DNA of 64,000 nucleotides, from NCBI GenBank assembly GCA_963978905.1, contig OZ022258.1:24370716-24434715 (forward strand). Reading direction: 5' to 3'. The notes under the pieces are model-generated. The model was not told the origin of the DNA, made no database searches, and was given only the letters and a program-made list of their open reading frames with translations. The position numbers were made by a program, and so were the translations under genes. Source of the DNA: Trichostrongylus colubriformis. Its lineage: Eukaryota > Nematoda > Chromadorea > Rhabditida > Trichostrongylidae. This document shows positions 1-10,370 of the stretch, one piece after another (within the stretch, counting starts at the first letter, position 1; every line of letters begins with the position of its first letter).

Positions 1-925
1 GGAAGAAACAGCAGTAACCATGGTCAATCAAAAATTTTTAGATAATAACGGCACGTGATCGAAAGCATCGTTGAAAATCGTTGAAAATCACTTTTCACCA
101 ACCTCCAAAAGAATCAGTCCAAGGTGCTAATGTTGTTATTGAGGAGAGTGGTACTTATTGTCAACCCTTATCAGCTGCTATCACTTTCGCCACCACCGCT
201 AGGGTCCCGTTACCACCCCCCATATCACTTGCAAAATTCAGGATTCCACCTTTGCTGCGACGCGAGATACAATTTTCCGATGAAACACGCACTAACATAC
301 AGCGATTAAAGTAGGATAGGAGAGCTATCCCTTTCTTTGGAGCAACTGCGAGCGAGGGCGTGAGTTCGTGGTAAAACCCCGATTTGATTCGGAAAGCAGC
401 GCATTCTCTTGGAACGAGCTCTTCCATTCCACCTATTCATTAATCAGTTTCAGAATCTATATTGAATGATATAGATGACTACGAATACTTCGCGCGCATG
501 AAACTAATCAGCCGACTGTTGGATCAAGCTAGCCCTGTGAAGTGCTGTTTTGCCTGATTTTTGTTCGAAAAATGCGGTGACACTAACATAAAAAGCTAGC
601 TGCTTAAGCTCTAGAACTTTCGATCCTATGGATCCTGTCGGCACGATGCTAATAACCAAGCAATTTCCCTTCTGAATAAATCCAAATCAAGATATCTGTG
701 TAGATGGGCAGCAAATCATTTGCCAGGCCTTATGAACTCGTCTATTGCCATCAACATAACTACTGGCAGCTCGGTTTCCCCCCTGCACCTTCATGGAAGG
801 CTGGAATCAACAAAATGGGCCCCATAAAAAAAGCTTTCATCGTTGCTATGAAAATTTATTGTCTCTCCCCTGATCCCTACGCAAATTCCCTTGTTGCAAG
901 TGTGTTCCAAACAGACTCTTCGTAC
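1..925. other. no supported gene
   Basis: I see no complete gene here. A minus-strand open stretch at 161-427 has some protein-like composition, but I could not find a convincing acceptor and donor pair around it. It might belong to the same gene as the exon at 926-1073. The part from 430 to 700 holds nothing recognisable. Confidence 0.4.
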
Positions 926-1073
926 CTCACACATTTCGTGTTCATCAGCGATAACGACGACGGCATACGCGTAACGCGGTCGCTCCAGGATCAGCTCGGT
1001 GGATTCCTCGGCAATGTCGTCGACAAACGACTCGAGCACCGATTTCAATATCATCCCATCGAAGCCCATTTCA
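926..1073 (-). CDS. isolated coding exon, unknown protein
   Basis: This is an internal exon candidate of 148 nt. It follows a strong nematode-type acceptor (AAATTTTTCAG ending at 1074) and ends at a donor GAG|GTACGAAG (intron begins at 925). The acceptor leaves one base to finish a codon, then 49 codons are open to the donor. The translation is acidic and amphipathic, containing VLESFVDDIAEESTELILE and AYAVVVIADEHE, which is unlike the low-quality frames around it. I do not recognise the protein. Neighbouring exons were not found with confidence; the next one would lie below 900. The plus-strand frame over the same bases (704-1102) is a shadow. Confidence 0.45.
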
Positions 1074-3399
1074 CTGAAAAATTTATGGTGCAATTAGTTT
1101 GATGATTTTATGAGTGAAGATATGTGATACGAATTCCTTTTTTCTCCGAAAGAAAGACTAATCGCAATAAACAATCATTCAAACGAAAGTGTCAGCGACA
1201 CGCAAAAAAAGCTTGAAGGTCAGCTGAAAGGAATGCAAGCACTCTCCTTCACTTTCATGACGCACGGATTAATGCTTCTTGTTCGGTATCTTTTTGCGAG
1301 ATTTGAGAATCATAGGGAAAGTTTTTACCTCTAAAGGAAAATGATTGAATACTCTGTTGCATGTGCCTACCACAACCCCTGTTGTATAAAACTATAAATG
1401 GGTGGCAGTTTGTTGCCTTGTCAGCTTGTCGGTCAAACTGCCTGTCTGTCTGTACACCCATAAGTCAGTACGATGTTGTGGTAAAGGGTTAAGCAGAGGA
1501 GACCTATCGCTGACTGAATCTGGGAGCTAACAAGTTTCGAAGTATCAATCTGAGAACCACTACCACACTGAAACTTCTTGGCTAGGTGCTGGGTCCTACG
1601 AAGAAGTCATACACTGGGGGGTAATAGCAGGAAAGCCTCAACGTTGTGTGAAAGTGGATCCCGCTATGGCGTGACGGAGTAAATGAAAGGATGGAAAGTA
1701 GTAGGTTGCTACATATTTCTTCAATAAGTAGACAAAGTAATTCATTTTCAAGCACAGAGAGAATGCGCCATGCTTATGCGTTCCACCCCACATGACTGAT
1801 GTAGCCGTGAGAGCGATGAACAGTGCAAAAGCAGTTCTAAACTGCATCACCCACTGAAAACAATGATATGCTCACAGGGAAGCAATATTGAATGTGGAGC
1901 AAGAAAGACTGCTTATAAAAAATAAATGGGATAACTCGGAAATAAAAATAAAAAAGTGGAAATGATTTCACATGAATACGAAGCACTTTATACTGATTTG
2001 AATCTCAACATTAGTATACGCGTTAATTCTGAAAAATTCAAATAAAAATTGTCAAAAGACTATGGGGATGCTTCCAATTACAGCACTTCTTCCTCATGCT
2101 TTCTTTTCAACAACCGCTAATCATTCAAAAGGTCGTCTTTCGATTTATTCCTCATGTGCTGCTATACTCTAACAATTTTAATAGTTTCTGACAAATGGAA
2201 GTTCCGCTGTTATGCGTCTCAATCTCATCATAATTAGTTAAAAACATGAATCATCGGATGAAAATGGAATCACGTCTGGAACCGGCCAGCACACCTGATT
2301 TGCACGATTGCAAATGAGCGCAGAGCTACAGATATGGAGCGGTTTAAAGCACTCGCGGTTGCATTATAGCTAATAGCGCGCGACTTATCTAAGTGATTCG
2401 AAATCAGTGACAAGCTAGTCAGGCGCATGATCATCGACAGCGGATGTGTAGCGTACGGTATCACTTCAAAAACAGAAACATCGACCAGAATCCCGGTATG
2501 TACTATGTATAAAGAAATGAGAAAAAGCGAGCGAAATTTGACCACGAAATTACGACAGATCAAAAAAATGGGCGCTCAGCAGTCATCCCTATCTGGCTGT
2601 GGCTGGCCGATGAATGGTGATATGCAAGATCGCTGTAAGAGTTTATCATGGGAATCTGCAAGGTGCAGCGCTCGTCAACCAGAAACAGTTCAGTCGGCAA
2701 CTTAGCTGACATGAGTTGCCATGGCCCTCACGTTTTTTTCCCAGTTTTCAATAGCGCTCGTGTACGCAAAAACTGGATTAGGACGAAACACAAAATGTGA
2801 CTATTTCAGTGGTTGCCCAAGATAGATCAGTTTTCCAGCTAGTGGGCCGAAACAGACTGATTTCGGGCCAGGATGATGGTCGAGCCTGTCGACCAACTAC
2901 CGCTTCAAAGCTGTGTTCATACTCAGCGAAATTATTGAAGCTTTATAACATACGTGACTACTGAAACGCACTCCTACTTTTTATCTGCCTTCCATTCAAG
3001 CTTGAATGTAGAAAGACGAGAATGATGCGATGCAACATTATCGCCGGTAGGGTGAATTCTCAACTCGAAATCATGTGCGAGTACGCTACTTCTCTCGCAG
3101 AGGGTTGCGCGACAGGACACCCGATATGGGGCAAATTATTTGTGGCAGTGGCTGCCCCCGTAGCGCGTGGTCGGCCCACAAAGAGACCACCAAAACGTTT
3201 TTCGCGCGCATTGACGAATATCGCGAGATGCAATGACCGTGTTCGATGGTTTTGTCGCAATCCCTAACGGACTATTTCATAAGTCCACATTCATCGGAAC
3301 TCTTTACAGTGAGAGCAGATCGGGCAACTTTTTTCTCGAACCTCCTGTCTCACACCTCTCTGTTCCCACCTCCGGTATGGGCATGGTTTACCTTGTTTA
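1074..3399. other. no supported gene
   Basis: Intronic or intergenic sequence. Short open frames on both strands (for example 1255-1461 minus, 2427-2705 plus, 3022-3267 plus) lack convincing splice context or any recognised motif. No inverted repeats stood out. Confidence 0.4.
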
Positions 3400-3536
3400 T
3401 TACTATATTTGATTTTGATGCTGTTGGAAAGCCACTAAAAGTTGTAAAGTCCTCAAGTGAACAGCATTTTGACATTGTGTTAAACCTCAATGAACAACTG
3501 GAAGAGCAACAAAAGGCTGTAAAAGGGAAACAGAAG
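3400..3536 (+). CDS. possible exon with coiled-coil-like end
   Basis: The frame open from 3246 ends in a charged, helix-prone stretch (SEQHFDIVLNLNEQLEEQQK) just before an excellent donor AAG|GTAAGG, with the intron starting at 3537. The upstream part of the frame is less protein-like, so the true acceptor is probably near 3400, but I cannot fix it. Part of this exon and the intron after it is repeated 530 bp downstream (4021-4185). In that copy the donor has become AAAGCAAG and so looks dead. The protein is unidentified. It could also be a chance open frame. Confidence 0.3.
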
Positions 3537-3680
3537 GTAAGGGATTGTTAGTTCACTGATTCATCGAAATGTTATGTTATCGAAAGATACTCAAAATCGA
3601 ATTAGCCAAATTCAATAAAACACAAATAATAATAAATAACAAATAACAATAATAACAAGTATATAGTACAAATAACAATA

Positions 3681-3753
3681 GCTTACACCACCGTACACCA
3701 CAATCAAACAACATTTTAATACTTTTAGGATTGTGGTGTACGGTGGTGTAAGC
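3681..3753. repeat. perfect 25-bp inverted repeat
   Basis: GCTTACACCACCGTACACCA and the next five bases (3681-3705) are matched exactly in reverse complement at 3729-3753, with a 23-nt AT-rich spacer. It lies between the two copies of the local direct duplication. It may be a MITE end or a foldback scar. Confidence 0.85.
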
Positions 3754-3997
3754 CTCGTGTCATTGAGACCGACGTTTCTTCTCTATCAAGTAAATTGTCG
3801 CCTACGCGTTCTAAATTCTCAGGATCTGAAGGCAGGGCACGAGGAAGCGATTGTTTCATTTTTGATCTTCAATTTCTGTCCTAGTTATTGAGACACCTCA
3901 ATTTTTCTTATTTATCTCTTCTCATACCTTCTCATTCTGTCATGGTCTGTTTTTCCCAAAGATTTTTTGAGCTCTTTTGTGCGCACCTCTTGGTGTA

Positions 3998-4020
3998 TTA
4001 AATAAATAAATAAATAAATA
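3998..4020. repeat. AAAT microsatellite
   Basis: About five to six tandem AAAT units, immediately before the second copy of the direct duplication. Confidence 0.9.
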
Positions 4021-4189
4021 TGAACAACTTCCATTTCCAGAGCAGTAAAAGGCTGAAAAAGGGAAACAGAAAGCAAGGGATTGTGGGTTCATCGATACAT
4101 GGAAATATTATGTTATCGAAAGACACTCAAAATCGAATTAGCCAAATTCAATAAAATACAAATAATAATAAATAGGAAATTAAAAATAA

Positions 4190-5714
4190 TATCATGTTTA
4201 TAAATAACTTCCACTTCCCCTCAACAATCAGATTAGGTGATAGACTCCGAAAAAAACTGAGGAGCCAATAAACCCAAAGAATTCTGGAAAGCCAATAAGG
4301 ATTAGGAGGAAGAGCTTTTTTACAGTTCGTATGACTGATGGTAAAATCGAACTGTGTTGCCGGAAACCACTTGATTTAAGAATAACGTGGGTGGGAGCAC
4401 GTTTATGTGTGCCTCTTCATCACATCAAATAATGGCTGACGAGCGGGTGTCACTTTAGGGGGCCGTGATTTATGTGATCAGCCGTTCTGTTGTTACAATG
4501 CAGAACGAAAGGAAATGCATTCCTTTCAACCTGTTTGGAATGTTTACCGGCGAACGGCAGACATATGGCGAATTTTATGCACGAAATTGGCTTTTATTCG
4601 TGGTCGCGCTCTACAATCAATTCTCATCTCTATTGACTGATACATTTGAATGCCTTTTGCAAACTACGGTAATTGGTGAGTTCTCTGGATTGTCCTATCG
4701 ATACTCTTATAGCTGCTACAGAACACGAGCAACCTGAGGAGAGAATTTCGGAGGGATCGGAGGTCTAACTGAAAAAAGGGTCTTTCTTCGAGTGTTTCTC
4801 ATCAATTATGCTTAACACTTGACGAGTAGAACGTTTTCTTGGGGGTGCACGGGAGGTAGCGTGTTTTTCTCGTGACGAAAGCCAGTCAGCATTGACAGAT
4901 TTTGCCGCGCTACATACATTTTGTCTTGCCTTTTCTAAGTTTAAACCAGAGATTATCACTAAGGAACGTGGACAAAAATTTATTCAAATCTGTAGATGCC
5001 AGCATACCATGTAGTACCTTAAGCAAGGATGGTTATTTTGGGCGGGCTAATGCGAGCTGCCTTAATCTGTCCATCAGCACAAACTCTACCGGATTCTACG
5101 TCTCCAATATTTTCTGCTTACAATTTTCTATATTCTGAGGTTGTTTTTTACTTTATAGTTGTAGTTTGCAATTAAAGCAAAAACCTCATAGAAGGCTGAT
5201 CACTGGTCACAGTCTAATGCTAGACCTCAGAATGATCGTCAACGCAAATAAAATCGCTAATTTCATATTTTAACTAACTTCCACTTATGTCGGTCAGCAT
5301 CATCCGACGCCGTCCCACGGTAGAGAATGACTGTAGGACAGCACTGACCGGCATTTTGGTCATGGTGTCGTGGTATGAGAATACCATGCAACCCACGTTG
5401 ATGAATCCTTTTACAAACCACATAATACATCCAAGGAAGTTCGCGGTTAATATGCGATCTGTTTTCAAAGAGACTTAGAGGGTGAGCCGCACACACTTCC
5501 ACCGATCTAAACTAATCTGGTAATCAGCTTACAGCATAGACTACCTGCCAATGTAGCAATTTTTGAAACGTGCTGCATAAAACGCAGAATTTAGAAGTAA
5601 TCTTAAAGGCTCTGTGAGGGGTAGAGAGAAAGTGAGAGCTGGGATTAGGTTTTTCTGAAAAGCTAACATCTCACTTTAGAAGAGATGATTTGTATCGATC
5701 CCTGCATTAAAAAG
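4190..5714. other. no supported gene
   Basis: Short frames (4465-4737 plus, 4765-4959 minus, 5287-5478 plus) are overlapped by equally open frames on other strands and show no motif. I see no structured repeat. Confidence 0.4.
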
Positions 5715-5985
5715 ATGCGGTTTGAGGTCTTATCACGATCCACAGCATGGCATGTCGTTCTGCAGTTCATCAGCAGGGCAGTTGCCGGCGACAGCGGGAC
5801 AAAGTTCGCGGCCGGCTAATGCAGCCCCTCGTCCTCTGCAATCTACCTTACCGTCTACTGACGCAGAAGGACGCAAGAGAAAAGAGGATTTTCGAATTCC
5901 TATTCTTAAGTCCTTCACCTCTTTATTTCGTTCTTTCTCTATTTTTACACTGTTGAGCACACCTGCTTTCATATTCCGCTATGCC
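5715..5985. repeat. dispersed repeat R2, copy A
   Basis: It begins GCGGTTTGAGGTCTTATCACGA and ends near CTGTTGAGCACACCTGCTTT. It aligns along its whole length with 20060-20335. Shared blocks include TTCTGCAGT, CGGCCGGCT and the TTCTCTA...CACT tail. A short inverted fragment of its start lies at 13179-13202. The overlapping frames on both strands are repeat shadows and not genes. Confidence 0.75.
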
Positions 5986-5989
5986 GATT

Positions 5990-7975
5990 TCCCCCCTACC
6001 GGTATCTTTAATAACGTAATTTGAGAGAAAATCGATAGATGGAATAGAAAAAATAAAGGGGAGATGGAACAAGAAAAGGATGCATTCATAGTTGCGGACG
6101 TGATCGCCATACTGCTGCGATCCACAGCCTGCTTTGCTTTAACCGTGACCGCATCGACCATTGTGAATGCAGCATAAGGGAAGGAAAGGCGAAGGAAAAG
6201 CAAGTGACCAAAAATCAAAGTCATTCGGAAACGGCTACGCCAATACAGTGTGGTAGCGAAGATCAGGAAAAGGGCTTCCAGCTTTCGAGAGGATAATGGA
6301 AGGAAATGTACGCAATTAACATTTTGAATTCCCGAAACACTAGCTTTAGTAAAAAATTTTGACTGAACTATATTACATCTAAGCAGTGAAAAGTATCAAA
6401 GAGGTATGAGACGGCGTTGGACAGCCATTAGGATGCGTCATGAATACGACATTTAATGAGCGTCATGGGGGCTCTTGCAAAAAGGACGGACCCAAGCGAT
6501 CCATGTGGTCTTTCAACCGACACCTTCTCATTTGCACTTTAATTACCATTTATTTGACTGAAGAAGTCGAAAGGAAAGTCAACCTGTTATCCGCGACAGG
6601 AACGGGTTGTTCATGCACTGTGGTGTTCCCAGTAGACATAATGGCTGATAAGCGAAAGCCGAGCAGTAATTAATTCTCAAAGTAGAAGAACCGAGCATTT
6701 TTAAACACAAAAAAGACACCTTAAACTGAATTCATGGCTGAGGTGGATTTGAAAGAAGAATTAATCACATCAAAGAGGTGCAGATTTTTTTAGAACATCG
6801 ATCGACCGCACATCGTAAGCAAACTGGACCATTAGCTCCGCAACTGGTTTTATAGAATGTACACATTGGCGGAAGCCGTTATACAGCACAAATGTTCTTA
6901 TGACCTGTACTATCGACTCGGCGGCTCCGTTTGTAGCTTCAAAGAGCTATCGTGTGAACTGAACCTGAAGCTGCCCATGAGGATCTCATTGAAGACCATT
7001 CTACTGAACATTTCGTGGTCGGCGGTTGCTCGGAAGTCCTGTATGAATGCCGTAGATGAATGGGTGGACTTTTGTCCGGTCATTAGCAATCGATCTCAAC
7101 GATCCAGACGGAGCTCGAAGATGTCTTCGAGGTGCGAACAACGACTCGTTGAAAAACCGTGATGGGAAATGACGCACACGACTAGCGAGGATTGCGAGGG
7201 GCACTTCTACTAGGGGAGGGGGCAGCGGTAGTAGTGAACGGGGTCAAGTGTTAGTCGACTCTTCGTAGTTGGAAATCGTACCCTATTTCATGAAAGGAGG
7301 TTCGCTCTGTATACGGGACGAATATCTTGCATCTTTGGGACGGCAGTCTCAATGTTCACCTCCTTACGTCCAGACGGACACTACTATGATTGACTACCTC
7401 CAAATTGTTGGAAAGACGTCGTATAGGTGAAGACCCTAGCAGTCGTAACCAAGCGGTCAACCTCTTCTTGATACCACGCATAACAGCGAAGAATGCAGCC
7501 GATAGAGGCTACCAAGGAGTGATTCAGAAAGGTACCTCACACAAGCTATGGTACCGATTGGTAGACTTGAGCCGTCGCTGGGAAAGGATATCACTGTTGT
7601 TCGCACTATTTTTCCTTTGATAATCTTCTGAATGGTTCCCTATCACGGTCACGTGTGCCGTGAAAAATGTTACCCAAAGCAATCCCTAGTGTACGCTCCC
7701 AGGTACTTTTTTGTGCCTAGAATCGTGAGTACGTAATTGGTTTTTTCTTCTCATGTTCTTCTGTGTGAACTTCAGCATTGCCGGATGATGACAGAAACCA
7801 GATGAAACGATGCTTTATGACATGCCGCGACCTGTCGGCCTGAAAAATTCGATAGCTTTCACTTACGTGACTACGACCTAAAAGCACAACGTCTGCGCTC
7901 CGTCACTGACCCAACTGCACAAACTCCTTTTAGCTGTAACTATCTTCAGTTCTTCCTTACTTAAAGACAGTGTTT
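5990..7975. other. no supported gene
   Basis: Frames such as 6440-6673, 6857-7162 and 7390-7620 (plus) do not carry recognisable motifs. The block 6860-7600 has a slightly coding-like feel and could be an eroded retroelement, but I could not place it in a family. Confidence 0.35.
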
Positions 7976-7977
7976 GG

Positions 7978-8514
7978 GATAATGTGGGTGACAGGGAATT
8001 CAATAAGGAGGCATTTAGTGAAAAACTACGGGTCCGAAAGGCCTATGCATGGCGAAATCCCCCGTGGAAGGCGCCCCCTTGAGCTGCGGTGGAGGCGGCC
8101 TCGTCAGGACAAGCCGCCTTGGACAAGGACAGCCCGCCTCAAGGCGACGTGATTAGGGGTTGGTCACGGTGCGGTTGGTCAAGGAGATCGGCAGGATTGA
8201 AAGTATCGAGCGCGCTTTCTCACTTTTAGCTTGAAGCTCACCACATGAAAAAGATGCTGTCGCATTTACGAACATCCCTTCATGTTTACGTCTTGGTAAT
8301 GCCAGTGGAAAACCTACGCGGACTACCCGCGTCTTGACGGAAAGGTCGTCCGCGCCTAGAACCAACGGTGGGAAAGGGTCCTATTTCTCGAGTATTTGGC
8401 CATTTCCATCCGTTTTTTCTTCACTGTCCTGTTACTGGGCATCTCGGCTTTCATGTTCACTACTTCTTTCACTTTTCGTCCGAATTTTCCCGAAAGCTGC
8501 CTTTAAGGTGAAAG
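7978..8514. repeat. dispersed repeat R1, unsplit copy A
   Basis: This copy aligns with 53750-54246 and with the two halves at 24190-24426 and 27686-27965. Landmarks are AAAACTACGGGTC near the start, GAGCTG, CGCTTTCTCACTTTTAGC in the middle, the CAGTGGAAAAC segment, and CACTTTTCGTCCGAATTT near the end. It shows the repeat without the retroelement that splits the 24-28 kb copy. No coding potential is evident. Confidence 0.8.
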
Positions 8515-9058
8515 GTGCTGCGTCTTTGCTGATAGCTCGCGGAAACGCCAGCGTTCAGACCGTCAGAAATGGTAGAAAAGCAAAGAATTCAACAATAATT
8601 CGTACTTTTTATTTGTTAGGGGAGGATATACCAGCAAGTACCCCAAAGCTAGACTTGGTGCTGTGCAAACAACTATGATGCAGACATTTAGTGATCGTCG
8701 CTGACGCCCTTGACGGTTCACCGATCGTATACCAACCAGCCAAATGTGATTTCGGCGAACTCTTGCCATACTCATATAAGCAGCTTACCACTTATATCCG
8801 AGCCCGCTTCTTGCTATAATGAAAAACCGACTGCTAACTGTAGCTTTGACGGCTCGTCTGAATACCCCACCCTGTTCCATAGAGTACTTGCTTCAGGACG
8901 ACGTAAAATCATATTCAAACAGAGCACGGCTCCCTTTTCAAAAGTGTGCCTCTGACCGAGCTCTGCAACTACCATCTATACAGGAGGTGCCAAAAAAGAG
9001 TAATTTTGCTCATGGCTCACATACGCCATGTATACAAAACATAGGAAAACGAAAGAAA
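8515..9058. other. no supported gene
   Basis: Overlapping short frames on both strands with no recognised motif. A possible lone transposon-like end (CAGGAGGTGCCAAAAAAG near 8981) has no partner that I could find. Confidence 0.4.
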
Positions 9059-9731
9059 TATTAGGTCTATGCAGAATAAATGGCCAAAACGGACTACTTT
9101 TTTCAAAACGCCATAACTTCGCTCAGACACAACTTTATTTGTCGAAATAAAAATCATTCGAATCTACACAATCGATTTGGTAAAGGAAATATGCCATCAT
9201 GATCAAATTCAGGATTGCGAAAATTAATGAAGTCAACGATGGCATTTTCAACATGCATCGTTTCGGCGAACTCCTTCTGACCCAGGTTCGCATCGAGAAC
9301 CGGGAAAAAAGGTAACTCGTCAGAGATAGGTTTGAGGAATAAGGGGGGTGAGGGAGGTCTCGATCAGTTTCTGCCGGGTGACTTGCGAACTGTGGGGTTT
9401 TGCGTTGTTTTGCGCACCCAGTGAAAAAATGATGCAGTTAGGCATCGAGCCTCTCCCTCCCTTATTCCCCAGACCCATCCCTGACGGATTACCACTTTTT
9501 TCGGGTTCCCGATGCAAACCTGCGGCAGAAAAATTATGCACGGTAAAAATGCCATTCTTGACTTTATTGATTTTCGCAATCCAGAATTTGATCGTGATGG
9601 TATATTTTCCTTAGCAGATCGTTGGCAAAATACTGTAGATTCGAATGGTTTTTATTTCGACAAATAAAGTTGTGTCTGAGCGAAGTTATGGCCAATTACG
9701 TTTCGGCCATTTATTCTGCATAGACCTAATA
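9059..9731. mobile_element. 673-bp foldback (hairpin) element
   Basis: The element starts TATTAGGTCTATGCAG and ends in its reverse complement, with TA at both borders as for Tc1/mariner-type insertions. The outer roughly 115 bp of the two arms are nearly identical. Homology continues inward with more mismatches for about 300 bp (9059-9364 against 9441-9731), leaving a loop of only about 75 bp. Inner shared landmarks are GATCAAATTC, GGATTGCGAAAAT and GGAATAAGGG. Because the element is almost one palindrome, the frames at 9320-9614 are arm shadows. No transposase was seen, so it is non-autonomous. Confidence 0.85.
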
Positions 9732-9834
9732 AAAGTAATGGGGCAAAGTATTCCCAAAATGTTCCCTTAGAGATAGGAGCAAGCTGAGACTCGCTACTTT
9801 CACGTTCATCAGAATACGGAGCCCTCAGCCGGCG

Positions 9835-10370
9835 CAGTCGGGCTTTGGACCACCTACGGTATCAGGATCCGCTTGAAACAGTGGAGCCAGGTTCCTGGTA
9901 GGTCCTTGGTGGGAAGCTTCCCAAGGTTAGATCCTTTGGTTCGTGTGAGTGGCTGAGCACTTGCTGCTCGGACAACGCTGCTATGATTTGAAGTATCTCT
10001 TTTCATACGTCAACCCCCCTCCCCCCCCCCTTCTCCCCGGAGGGGTTTCAGTGGTAACGGCACGCTCTGATCCTTGGAAACTGAAGGCGCTGGAAATGCG
10101 GAAAAAACGGAATGTTCAGGAACACCACCCAACATGAATCCCCCTTGGTACCCAGAGTGAACGGACCTTAGCAAAGTTCTGAACGAGGGCGACGAAACCC
10201 CGATTTTGCCGTGTTGAAGTGACACATCATAATCACTCGGAATAATCTCCCGATCCTGTTCGTGCGGGAGGGTATTACGGAGTTTACTGATAATAGGAAG
10301 TGTGCTCTTGAATTCGGGGATGGGAATACCTTGTCACAGTTTGCTGAAGTTCGATTGAAGTAGAGTTGAA
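9835..10370. repeat. dispersed repeat R3, copy A
   Basis: It aligns with 40692-41210. Shared blocks are CACCTACGGTATCAGG, GTGGAGCCAGGTTCC / ATGGAGCCAGGTTCC, GGGAAGCTTCCCAAGG, CTCGGACAACGC, GGGTTTTCAGTGG-like, CCCAGAGTGAACGGACCT and TTTGCTGAAGTTCGA. The copy includes a C-rich run at 10014-10030. The copies have diverged by many small indels, and neither has a long shared frame, so I treat this as an old non-coding repeat. Confidence 0.75.

Larger units (their letters stand above)
3491..4185. repeat. direct duplication of about 160 bp, two copies
   Basis: The sequence at 3491-3650 recurs at 4021-4185 with scattered substitutions and a small indel. Shared landmarks are TGAACAACT, AAAAGGCTG, GTTATCGAAAGA and the AATTAGCCAAATTCAATAAAA block. 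The copies are about 530 bp apart and enclose the perfect hairpin at 3681-3753. Confidence 0.8.
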
